A stretch of DNA of 64,000 bases, taken from contig OZ038387.1 in the NCBI GenBank assembly GCA_964036045.1, forward strand, positions 61,073,604 to 61,137,603, given 5' to 3'. Numbering within the stretch: position 1 is the stretch's first letter; each line of letters starts with the position of its first letter. The notes beneath the pieces are model-generated. The model had not been told where the DNA came from. It ran no database searches and was given only the letters and a program-made list of their open reading frames with translations. A program made the translations under genes and the position numbers. This DNA is from Eutreptiella sp. 'Long Island Sound 2002' (lineage: Eukaryota; Euglenozoa; Euglenophyceae; Eutreptiales; Eutreptiaceae). Shown in pieces: positions 54,753-64,000 of the stretch.

Positions 54753-57034
54753 TCACCTGCGCCGCCGCTTGTGTGGGGGCTGGGGCTGCGGCGGCGGCGG
54801 GTTGTGCCGGTGGTAGCGCCAGTGGGCGAGGGCGCTGCGCAAAGCCCGGGGGAGCCAGTTGTTGGCGTCCGCATCCGTGATGCGGAGCACCGCTCCCCCT
54901 TCCAGGAAGGTCAGCCACGTCGGCTCCCTGTCGGGCCACGCCGCCCAAATCACTGACCTGAGGACCCTCTCATGGTCCTCTGGGGCTGCCCACCCCCCCG
55001 GGGGTACCTCTCGGTTTCCTCCGTCCCTCCCGAGGAGCACGGCATCGAAGGGCCGGTTCCTCGACCTCCTGGAGGTCCCCTGGTTGGCCCAGCACAACCA
55101 CCCGTACACCTCCCCCACCAGGGGAAGGGTCTCCTCCCCCAGAGGGTCCGGGACCGCGCCCCAGTCCCGGTCCCATGGCCGGCCCTCCTCCGCCCCCCGT
55201 GCCGGCCCCCCTCGCTGCCCCTGCGCCTGCGGCGCCGATGCCGCGCCCCGTCCCCCCTCCGCCGAGGCCATCCGCGCCGGCTCCGCCCTCGGCGCGGGGG
55301 GGGCTTGATGGTGCTGGTGTCGTGGGGGTTGGGGGGGGACAAGCTCGCCGGCGTCAGGGTCGATGTTGTAGAGGTGGTGGTGGTGGTGGTGGTGGTGGTG
55401 GTGGGTGTGGTGTGTCGGCATCTGTTGGATGCCAGGGGGGATGCACCTCACCGGCTGCACGTCCGGCTGCGGGGGCGCCCCGCCCTCTGCCCCCCTCCCT
55501 TCGTCCCGTCCTCCCCCCTGGGCTCCCATGCCCCGTCCCGCCTGTCCCTTGGGGCCCGCGGCGCCCTTGCCCTTGCCCTTGGGCTCCTTTCCAGCTTCCT
55601 GCCCGTGTCGCGGGTCCCGCCTCCCGTCCCCCACGCCCTGGCCCGCTCGTTCTCCCACCTCCCCTCGCCCTGCCCCCTGCACCTGGGCTCCCTGCCCGCG
55701 CCCCTGCGCGCCCTTCCCGTGCCCTGGCCCCTTCCCGGTCCCCTGCCCCGAGTCGCACCGTCCGCTGCCTGCGCTCTGCTCCCCCCCGCTGCTGCGCCCT
55801 TCCTGGACCACTCGCCGGGCGTCCCGCTGCCTTTGCAGCTGCGGCAGCGTGACGCCCGGCGGCGAGCGCTCGCGCGTCGGGGGGCGGACGTGCCGCTCCC
55901 GCCCCGGGGGGAAGGGCTTGGGGGGGAACGGCTTGGGGGGGCTGGTGTGGGTGTGGGTGGGGTTGGCGTGGGCGCGGTACTTCGCGCTCTCCCTGCCCAC
56001 TGCTGCTGCTGCGGCGGCCGCCGGCGAGGCGTCCGTGGCCCGTGCGGGGTTCTTTCCCCTGCTTGCGCGGCGTGCTGGGGGTCGCGGCGTGGCCGGCCGG
56101 GGCGGTGTCGCGGCCCGCCGGGGTCGCGGCCGCAGCCCCTCGCGCGCCCTCCTCGCTCTCCTTCGCTGCCGTGGCGGCCGCCGACGAGGCGCCCGTGGCT
56201 CGTGCGGGGTCCGCCCCCCGCTTTCGCGGCTTGCTGGGGGCCGCGGCGTGGTCGGCCGGGGCGGTGGTGCGGCCCGCCGGGGCCGCGGCCGCAACCCCTC
56301 GCACGCCCTCCTCGTTCTCCTCTGCTGCCGCGGCGGCCGCCGGCGAGGCGCCCGCGGCCCGTGCGGGGTCCGTCCCCGGCGTTTGCGGCGTGCTGGAGGT
56401 CGCGGCGCGGCCGGCCGAGGTGGTGTCGCGGCCCGCCGGGGTCCCGGCCGCAGCCCCTCGCGCGCCCTCCCCGCTCTCCTTCGCTGCCGTGGCGGCCGCC
56501 GACGAGGCGCCCGTGGCCCGTGCGGGGTCCGCCCCCCGCTTCCGCGGCGTGCTGGGGGCCGCGGCGTGGTCGGCCGAGGCGGTCCTTCTTGCTCTCCTCT
56601 GCGGCTGCGGCAGCCCTCGGCGATGCGCCCGGTTCCTGCGCCGGGGCTGCCCCCCGTGTCGGCGGCGTGCCGGGGGCCGCGGTCGGGGCCGCGGCGTGGC
56701 TCGCTGGGGCTGCGGTCTCCGCTTCCTGCGCGTCTGGGCGGGGCGGGGCGGCGGGGCTGGCTGCTTGGGCGGCGGGGGCGGTCATCTTGGCTGGCCCAGG
56801 CTCCCGGGCCGGCGGAGGCGGCCCGACCAGCACCGCCGCCTCCGCCAGCCTCCGCTCCTCGCGCTCCGCGAGGGTCTCCCCCGTCCACTCCCGGGAGGAG
56901 ACGGGGGAGCCGGAGCGGGACCGGCGGTGGTGGCGGTCGTCCCGCTGGGGGGACCCATCGGAGTCTGCCATCACTGTTACTCTGGTAGGCATGCGTGGTG
57001 GCAGGCGCGCCCTTCCCACTACCTCCTGGTGCAT
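54753..57034 (-). CDS. ORF c of the GC-rich element: repeat-containing protein with basic tail
   Basis: The ATG (57034-57032) overlaps the stop of ORF b as TGATG, suggesting termination-reinitiation. The N-terminus is Arg/Ser/Glu-rich (RDDRHHRRSRSGSPVSS). Four 53-residue Ala/Pro/Lys-rich repeats follow, then a Gly/Lys-rich part and a His run (about 10 His). A folded-looking C-terminal domain (VYGWLCWANQGTSRRSRNRP, RITDADANNWLPRALRSALA) is followed by a basic end (PPHKRRRR). The reading frame changes twice, near the first and last repeats; one change coincides with a 160-bp unit among 159-bp ones, so this copy carries indels. It may be a nucleic-acid-binding, Gag-like protein. No family is recognised. 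Confidence 0.5.
55372..55403. repeat. (GTG)n trinucleotide run
   Basis: About ten GTG units. On the minus strand they are CAC codons and encode the polyhistidine stretch of ORF c. Confidence 0.9.
55990..56620. repeat. 159-bp coding minisatellite, four units
   Basis: The GAGGC anchor recurs at 56026, 56186, 56345 and 56504, a spacing of 160, 159 and 159. Units contain GGCGGCCGCCG and the CGTGCGGGGT block. The multiple-of-three length keeps the peptide repeat in frame; the 160-bp unit breaks it. Confidence 0.9.
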
Positions 57035-58266
57035 CAGTGCCGTGCCGTGGGCAGTGCCGTGTGGTGTTCTGCGGGGGGGAGGGGGGGAGGGGGTGGGAGG
57101 CCGGCTGTGGCGTCAGCCCCGCAGGGCCGGGGGCCTGCGGCCATCCACCGACATTGGGAGGGGAGGCGGGGGAGCCACGCGGCCCACGCGTCGCGCCACA
57201 GCTCCCAGTCTGGGGCGGGGCCCAGGGCCCTGGGCCCCCGGGGGTCGTCGAGTGGTGTCGGGGGCAGCCGCACCAGGTGGACCCGCGTAACGGCGGTGAC
57301 CTCCTGTGTTCGCAGGAAGGTGTGTACTCCGTCCCGCGCCGCGGGCGCCGGGAGGGGGGGGCGGGGTACGGGTGTTGCCCCATAGAGGTGGGTGGGGGTG
57401 ATCCCCAGGATCCGCCCCGGGTCCCCGCGGGTCGCGACGACGAGGAGGAGCAGGGGGGTGCCAGGGCACTCCTGCCAGAGGACCTGCCCCCTGTGGTGGG
57501 CACCCCTGGTTCTGGAGAGGGGGGGGGACAGGTCTGGGTTAGCCCAGCCGCGGGGCGCGTGCGTCGCCGGCGGGAGGGCGGGGCACCAAGTGGGCTCCCT
57601 GGGGAACGCCTCGTAGACGACGGCGTACGGGGGGGTAGGCCTGGTGCCGTCGTACACCGGGTTGGTCGGCCGGGGGCGGGCGGACGCCTCGTCCGAGGCC
57701 TTGACGAACACCGTGACCTCTCCCACCTCCAGGTCCTCGTCCGGCGGGTGTAGAAGGTGGAGCACCGCATCCAGCTCGGACACTCCTCCCGGGTACGTGG
57801 CCCGCGCCTGGTTCAGGTACGGGGCCACGTCCCCGGGGTAGCGCGTCCTGAGGGCGTGCAGCAGGGCTGGGGCGCTACTGCGGAGGGACATGGCAGACCC
57901 TGCTCCCGTCAGCCGCAGGGTGTCCCCCATGGACAGGGGCCGGCCCGACCGATTGGACTCGCGCCACTCCATCCAGTGCCCGTAGAGGGCCGCCTCCGGG
58001 CTGATGAGCCCCGGCCGGACGGCGTTCACGATCCGGTGCATTGCCGGGAGCAGCGTAGGGGCCCCCGCTCTGTTCAGGGCGCGGACGGCCGGGAGGGCGG
58101 TCTCGTTGAGGAAAGCCCTCGCACTGCCCTCCAGGTCACACCGTGCGGCAGCGTGCGCTTCGTGTGCCTCCGCCACCGCGTCCGCCACCAGGCCCCGGAC
58201 GGCCGCCTCCTGCGCTCTGCGGCGGGCCCTGGTGTGCCCCGGCCCATCCCCCCGTCGGCGTGGCAT
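57034..58266 (-). CDS. ORF b of the GC-rich element, 410 residues, unknown function
   Basis: The ATG at 58266 lies 39 nt after the end of the RT ORF. The protein starts with a basic segment (MPRRRGDGPGHTRARRR), continues with an Ala-rich helical part (LVADAVAEAHEAHAAARCDL), a Leu-rich middle and a Pro/Arg-rich C-terminal half with LLLLVVATRGDPGRILGI. It ends at a TGA that overlaps the ATG of ORF c. No motif that I know is present. Position after an RT ORF is unusual, since LINE accessory ORFs normally come first. Codon choice is extremely GC-rich, as in its neighbours. Confidence 0.55.
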   Translation of the reverse strand: MPRRRGDGPGHTRARRRAQEAAVRGLVADAVAEAHEAHAAARCDLEGSARAFLNETALPAVRALNRAGAPTLLPAMHRIVNAVRPGLISPEAALYGHWMEWRESNRSGRPLSMGDTLRLTGAGSAMSLRSSAPALLHALRTRYPGDVAPYLNQARATYPGGVSELDAVLHLLHPPDEDLEVGEVTVFVKASDEASARPRPTNPVYDGTRPTPPYAVVYEAFPREPTWCPALPPATHAPRGWANPDLSPPLSRTRGAHHRGQVLWQECPGTPLLLLVVATRGDPGRILGITPTHLYGATPVPRPPLPAPAARDGVHTFLRTQEVTAVTRVHLVRLPPTPLDDPRGPRALGPAPDWELWRDAWAAWLPRLPSQCRWMAAGPRPCGADATAGLPPPPPLPPAEHHTALPTARH

Positions 58267-58305
58267 GGTGCTGCGGGCTCTGCAAAGGGCGGCGGCGGGT
58301 GGGGG

Positions 58306-61300
58306 TTAGGGGGCGAACACGTGCGACAGGTGCGCAACGGATGTGGAGTCCCGCAGGTGCACGTGGATCCACAGAAGGGCAGCGCCCGCGGGGCCCGCTC
58401 GTTCGTGCCAGGGGGTGTGTGCCCCCTCGATGCGCCGGCGCAAGGCCTCCTCCTCTGTGCGCCTGCGCGGGCCTGCGGGAGGTTCGGGCCAGGGGCACGC
58501 GGCTACCTGGGCGCACCGCGCGCACCTGTGGGCGCCTGTCGACGCTGCGGAGGACACCGTGTCACATTCTCCGCAGAGTCGGCAGGTGTGTGGGAGGTGG
58601 GAGGGCGGCGACCAAGGGTCGAGATGGCGGAGCCAGAGGTCGTCCCACCTCTGTCAGAGGGGGTCCCGGATCTCCAGCAGGCGGGCGGGGACGCGGCGCC
58701 GGTAGTCCTTGCCAAGCGTCTTCCGCTGGACCTCCTGCCACGTGTCGTCGGGGAGGATCCCGTGGTCGTGGAAGGCGGCGATGAGGTCGTCCCACGCCGG
58801 GCGGAGGTGCCCCCGGGGGGGGCTCGCCATGTACACGTGGCGCCCGGTGAGGTGGGGCGTCAGCACATCCCATTGGCACCCGTTCGCGGTGTCTCTGTGG
58901 AGGAGGGCCAGCAGGGTGCCGTCCGCGACTGCCTCCCAACCCACTCGCAGCCCTTCGCAGCCGTCTAGGTCCTGGCGCAGCGCGGCTGCAATGCCGGTGG
59001 GGAGCATGAGGAGCAAGGGCCCCTGGGTGTCGCCCAGCCGGGACAGGGCGTCGTCGTATACCGGCCCCCCAGCTTTGAAGTGCGCCACGGTGAGTTGGGT
59101 GGCCCCGTCCTCTGGGGGGTGCCACCGGACGGTGGCCGCAGCGTGTCCCCACGTGCGTATCTCCGTAGCCCGGAGCACGTTGGCGGCGTGAAGGACGATG
59201 CGGGGCGGGACGGGTGTCCTGACCAGTGAGGACACGTCCCCAGTCCATCCCGTTTGCGGCCCCGGGGCCGCCTGCAGCCATTCCCCCGTCGCCGCGTCCC
59301 ACGGGTGTTCAGGCCCCGCCCCGCGGATCATGGTGGGTCTCGGCCGGGTGTCCGGCCCCCACCACCGTTGCGGGATGGCGGCGTATCGTTGCGCAGGGGT
59401 CTCCGGGGCGCGCGTGGCGGCGCACCACCGGCTCCACTCCCGCGCCCACTCCTCCCCCACAATGCGCGCCTCCCATGCGGTCATGGAGCCGCGCCCGATG
59501 ATCCACGGTGGGAAGAGGGCGTCTTGTAGGTGCCTCGAGAACCCCCCCGGCAGGTCCTGGTACGGGTGGGGGCTCTCTTGGGGCGGGCACTCCAGAGTGC
59601 CATTCACAACACGGAGGGAGGCTACGAAGTCCTTGTCAGGGCGCGGGGGAGGGGGAGGGTGGTCGCCCTCCGCCGCAGTGAGCCACCGGTGCGCCCGGGC
59701 CGCCGCGCTCTGGGGCTCGCGGAGGAGTTGCTCCAGCCGGTGGTTGCGAAGCTCCCACGCGAAGTCCCACAGCCGGAGCATGTGGTCGAGGAAATCGTCC
59801 ACCGAGGTCCCTCCCGGCGGGTCGTATCGGGTTATGGCGCGGAGCTGCGCCTCCGCGTCCTCGGGCACCAGTCCGGAGCAGAACACCTCCGTCCACGTGG
59901 CGCCTGCGGAGCGCCACGAGGCCACCCACAGGGCCTTGTCCCCAGGTGGGAGGTGGCGGGCCGCCTCGTGTACCGCCTGGCGGTAGTGGGGCCAGGGGAG
60001 CCGTGAGTGGGCGCATCCCACGTGCATGTGCACCGGGGTCTCCTCCGGGACGCCGCAGAAAAGGCACGGTTGTGGGACGATGGCGACGCCGGAGAGCCGC
60101 TCCTTCCGGACGCGGAGCCTGCGCTGCACCGGCGTGTGGCCGTCTCGGGCCCGCAGCGCCCGGCGGTTGGTGGCCGCCGCGGTGAGGTCCCGGGCGTGGA
60201 CGTAGGCTGTGGCGTGGGCCGCGTCCAAAGGTGTGTGTCCCCGGTGCGTCAGCGCATGGTCCGTCTGCGCCCGTTGCGCGACCTCGCCGAGCACCCGCAT
60301 CTTTGGGGGCCTTAGATCGAGATGGCCGTCACGGCCGGCGACAATGAGTTGGGCGTGGCCAGGGTCCGGGGGCGTGTTCTGCAGGACGGTGTCCTGGGAC
60401 GCCGCCCAGTCCGCCTTGTGCAGTAGGGCGTCACTGTGGTGCGAGGTGGCTTGGACGTACCAGAATGGGTGCCCGGCGTGTTGCCCTCGCGCGCACAGGC
60501 CGTTCCGGAGCCACCTCAGGTGCATCTGGTTGACCACCTTCGCTGCGCCCGCGGGGACCCCCGTGGTTCGTTCGCGATCTGCGTGCCGCAAGAGGTGGAG
60601 GATGACTTCGGCGTCCACCGTGTGGACCCATGGTCTGTGGGCACGGTATTGTAGGGGGAGGGAGACGGCCACCCCCTCCCCGTCGGGCACCGTGCCCGAG
60701 ATGGCCACCGCCCACGCGCGGGTGAGGTCGGCGGCGAGAGCAACGCTGGTGGCATGTTTGCAGGGTCGGCCCCCGGACGCGTCAGAGGAGGTGTGTCCCC
60801 AGGCCTCCGGGATCCGCGAGTATCCGGTGGGGCTGAGCCACCCCGCGTTGAGGTCGGCGGAGTGCCACCGGACGTCGGGGTGGCTGGGGGTCAGTTGGTC
60901 CACGCTCAGCGCCCTGGTGTCGCCTGGGCTGATCGCCGGGTGGTCGTGCAGCCGGATCTCCGCTCCGGCGACCGTGCTTGCCCAGGACCGTAGCGCCGTC
61001 ACATGTTCCTTGAGCCACGCCGGGCCCCCGCGCTGGTGCACCACCAGGTGTCTTGTGTCCTCCGGCTGGTCCTCCAGCGCGTGTACCGCCATGTGTGGGT
61101 CGTGCGGCACCCCCGTAGCCACCAGTAGGGCGGTGCCACGGGGGAGCCCACGGGGTTCGGGCTGGCCTGCCCCCACTTGCACTATTACCCACTCGGCCCG
61201 GAGCTGCGCTTGCCCCGTCGCTTGGGTGCATTGGTCGTCCGTGGTCACCAACCACAACGGCGTTGGAGCGTGGGGCCGGGGGCGCAAGGGCTCTGGCCAC

Positions 61301-64000
61301 GCCACGTCCGCGTTAGTCTCTTGGTGCTCGCTTTCCGCGAGTACGTTGCGGAGGATGTACATGAGGGCTGCTGGCGGGTGGTACGCCGCCCCCCCGCGTA
61401 GGGGGGGATAGGCCGTCCCGGCGGCGGTAGCCCCCGACGTGGAGGTGCAGGCCGTCCGGGGTACCCCTTGGCCGGTGTGGGCGTCCTGCTTAGCCCTCGT
61501 GGGGTGGACGAGTCTCAGGCGGGGGTCCCGTGTGCCGGTGGTGTGGAAGAGGTGGGCCAGGGCGTCGCGCCACCCGGGGTGGTTGGTGGGCTCCTGCCCC
61601 CGGGGGCAATAGTGGAGGTGTTCATCGGCGCATTGGTTGAGGCACTCCCGCACCGCCGTCGGCCACGGATCGTCGTTGTCGGGGAAGGGGTGGCGTGGCC
61701 CGTGGTGCCCATGCCACGGCGTTTTTTTATGGCACCGTCAGGCGGCACGTGTCGCGGTGTCGCAGCTTGGCGGTGCGCAGCGTGACGATGTTGCCCGGCG
61801 GGGACTGTAGTTGGACATGGGCCGCCCTGGGGCACGCGATGGGGTTGTACATCCCCACTCCCAGGGCGGCCAGGGCCCGGGGTATGCGGTGGACCCAGTC
61901 GCCTCCCGCCAGAGTTGCGAACTCCGGGACGGGGTAGTGCACCTCGGGACATATTCCGTGGGCGATGGCTATCTCCCAGTACATCTTGGTGACCTCGGCG
62001 CGCACGGAGGTTGCGCGGTGGTGGACGAGTGTACCCACAAGGGCCACCGCTGCCTGCTGGCACCGCGTGGGCACCCGTGTGAGCCCCAGGGTCCGGTCAT
62101 CCTGCAGGCTGTCCCGCGAGGCGTCGAAGGCGTACCGCGCCCTGTCCTTCGCGACCTGGACCGTGATGTGGTCCAGGTGGCGTGCAGTGTCGGAGTCGTT
62201 GGCGATGAAAGGGGCGACGTACTGCGTCACCCCCCCGAGGATCGCCAGGATGACATCCTGCACCACTTTCGGTGGTGCGAGGGTGTTAAGGCACCAGTGG
62301 TGCACCGCCGCCAGGCGTAGCCGGTGCTTGCGCTGCAGGGAGAACTCCCCGTCCGGCTGCAGCTGGAGTCCCAGGTAGGGGACGGAGTCCGCCGCTGGTA
62401 CCCAGTGCCACGGGTTTTCCAGGTGGGAGAAGGGGCAGCTGCAGGCCCGGGACCCCCTTCGTGGTGGCCATGGCGCACTTGCGGGGGTTGAGCTCCATGC
62501 CCATCATCCCGAGGTACGCGGCCACCGCCTCCACGCCCTCGACGAAGTGCTGCAGCGTGTGGGCCACCACCAGCAGGTCGTCGATATAGGCCTGGATGAG
62601 GCCGTGCTCGGCCCCTCCCGGCGGGCGCAGGCGGTGCCCCTGTGCCCTGAGCAGGGGCTCCAGGAGGAGCGCGTACAGCAGGGGGCTCTCGGGGTTGCCC
62701 TGCCGGACGCCGCGTAGCATGTAGACGGGCTGCGTTAGCCGGTGTGCTGTGACGATGCGCAGCCTGGCGCACGTGTGGAGGAAGAGCAGGAGGTCGATGA
62801 CGTCCGGCGGCACGGAGAGGTGGCGCAGGATGAGGTGGAGGGCGCCGTGTGGGGCGGTGTCGAAAACCTTGCGGGCGTCGAAGGAGAAGACGTAGTTGGG
62901 CCTTCCCCGTTGGAGCTGCCGCTGCGCCATGAACAGCGGGGGGCCTGTGTTGGAGCCAGGGAGGGCCCCCTGCTGTCAGTCGCTGACCACTCCGTGCCGT
63001 GTGAGCACTTCCGTGATGCGCTGGGTGAGGGGGCCCGTGAGCAGCTTCATGTCCAGCTGGCCCAGGGCTATGGGCCTGTAGTCGTCCAGTCTGGCAGAGC
63101 CCGGTACCTTGGGGCTGAGCCAGATGTGCGCGTCCCTCCAGTGCATCGGCAGCGGGGCGCCGCGGAGGATGGCCCGGTAGGAATGGACCAGGAGCCACTG
63201 TACGGGTGCTGGGAGGGCCTTGATGAAACGGGCCTCCACGTGGTTAGGACCTGGGGCCTTGCCATCGGCCTTGTCCAGGGCGGACTTCAGGTCCTGCATG
63301 GAGTACTGCTGGACCTGTGTCCAGGCCCCCTCAGGGACCCGGGGGACGTGGCGGCCGAGGACTGCCTGCAAGCCCGGGAGGTCCACCGGGCGTTTGTCAT
63401 ACAGTTCTCGCCAGAAGGCGCGAACTGCGAACATCACATCGTGGGCCTCCGTGAGGAGCGTTAGGGTGTTGGGAACCCGCACGTTCCAGAGGCCTGACGG
63501 GCCTGGGGCCTCTACCTTTATGGCTCCCCGCACGGCTTTCCATCGCTGGCCGATGTCAGGGGCGTGGCGGCCCCAGAAGTCCTTGATGGCGCGCTTGCGG
63601 TCTGCCGCCAGGAGGGCGCGGAGCTGGCGAATGTCCTCCTCGAGGGCGGCTGCTTGCCTCTCCAGCTCCTCCTGTAGCTGGCCCTGCGTGGTCGGGCGGA
63701 ACCCGGGCGACACACCCTGCAGCTCCTCCGTGAGCCGGAGCGCCGCCTCGGACCGGATGCCATGCCTGGCCGCGTCCGCCTGGTACGCTGCCGGCGCGCG
63801 CGCTGCCAGGGTGTCATAGCGGAGGACCGCTGCCTGGAGCTGCTTTCCGCTCTCCGGGAGGTCCCCCTCCGCCGGGTCCGTCCCCGCCGGAGACGGCTGC
63901 CGGCGTCCCACCACGCGCGCCAGGGCGTCATGCGTCGCGTGGAGGTGTTCGAACACCTTGTCCACCGCGGCCGCGGGCATGGACCCGTAGTCGTGCTGCT
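58306..64000 (-). pseudogene. LINE-type reverse transcriptase with RNase H and zinc fingers, partial and broken
   Basis: Reading leftwards from the window edge: a coiled-coil-like region (EELERQAAALEEDIRQLRA), then RT with GKAPGPNHVEARF, FDARKVFDT, GVRQGNPESPLLYALL and the catalytic YIDD (codons at 62588-62577). RNase H at about 60780-60360 has SDASGG, a later Glu (VDAEVILHLL) and SHHSDALLHKADWAA. A zinc-binding motif (CLFCGVPEETPVHMHVGC) lies near 60070, and a C-terminal CRLCGECD ... HRCARC cluster near 58580-58500. Breaks are TGA 62976 before the RT palm, a frameshift near 62440, a frameshift at the T7 run 61722-61728, and TGA 58654 before the last zinc cluster. The enzyme would copy its RNA at a nicked target. 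Confidence 0.8.

Larger units (their letters stand above)
52404..64000 (-). mobile_element. GC-rich non-LTR (LINE-type) retrotransposon, running off the right edge
   Basis: Base composition jumps to very high GC at about 52410 and stays so to the window end. On the minus strand the order is RT, RNase H and zinc fingers (64000-58306), a second ORF (58266-57034), a third (57034-54753) and a long G-rich 3' region, ending in (AAACCTC)3 inside element C. No LTRs are seen. The 5' end, with any endonuclease, lies beyond the window. The unit could also be two fused elements. Confidence 0.65.

Noticed and set aside
54972-57290. A 772-codon plus-strand frame and neighbouring plus-strand frames
   Set aside because: They mirror ORF b and ORF c. 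Composition is shadow-like, and repeats and motifs make sense only on the minus strand.
17606-62978. UGA read as tryptophan (variant genetic code)
   Set aside because: In-frame TGAs appear at 7390, 17606, 58654 and 62976, but genuine stops at ORF ends also include TGA (47961, 57034), and Trp is encoded by many TGG codons. Isolated TGAs fit mutation or readthrough better.
1-64000. Dinoflagellate spliced-leader relics as a taxonomic marker
   Set aside because: I looked for the TTTTGGCTCAAG-type sequence next to ORFs and did not see one; the taxonomic suggestion rests only on remembered resemblance of the elements.

Overview
This window is a repeat-dominated stretch of a eukaryotic nuclear genome. 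The genes that can be read carry short GT-AG introns, and most of the rest is mobile DNA. Three chromodomain Ty3-type LTR retrotransposons are present. They, and the large unknown protein at 5.6-7.7 kb, resemble families I associate from memory with dinoflagellate genomes. That makes a dinoflagellate or related microalga my best guess, but I could not check it by search, and I saw no spliced-leader relic.

Layout. 1-13.2 kb is the least disturbed part. It holds the last exon of an EF-hand protein (2299-2585), a two-exon transposase-like gene with one in-frame TGA (5606-7713) set among repeated CAGCGC/GCGCTG hairpins, and a three-exon gene for an acidic/lysine-rich protein (8653-10296). A pogo/Tigger DNA transposon (10284-13013) sits exactly in the stop codon of that last gene. 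13.2-27.4 kb is element A, a Ty3 chromovirus with 481-bp LTRs and a GGTGC target duplication. Nested in its 3' region is element N (22122-26016), a very young non-autonomous LTR element with a CTCGC target duplication. 27.5-47.6 kb is a tandem pair of 3.3-kb non-coding repeats. The second copy is split by element B (33398-47039), a second Ty3 chromovirus with 2.35-kb LTRs, whose integrase is itself split by a 431-bp SINE-like insertion. 47.6-52.4 kb is element C, a third Ty3 chromovirus on the minus strand, truncated at its 5' side. 52.4-64.0 kb is a very GC-rich block read on the minus strand: a non-LTR retrotransposon with RT, RNase H and zinc fingers, followed by two further ORFs and a long G-rich 3' region. 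It cuts element C.

Shared design of the Ty3 elements. In A and B the gag frame begins inside the 5' LTR and is translated straight through a primer-binding site matching eukaryotic initiator tRNA-Met. Gag and pol lie in one frame separated by a single UAG, and each UAG is followed 7-9 nt later by a predicted RNA structure, which suggests programmed stop-codon readthrough. Between protease and RT, A and C carry a domain with the pattern of a phage-type adenine methyltransferase (D-x-FA plus NPPF); in B the domain is degenerate. All copies carry inactivating changes, mostly single in-frame stops.

The insertion order can be read directly: N is younger than A; the SINE-like piece is younger than B; B is younger than the tandem repeat; the GC-rich element is younger than C.
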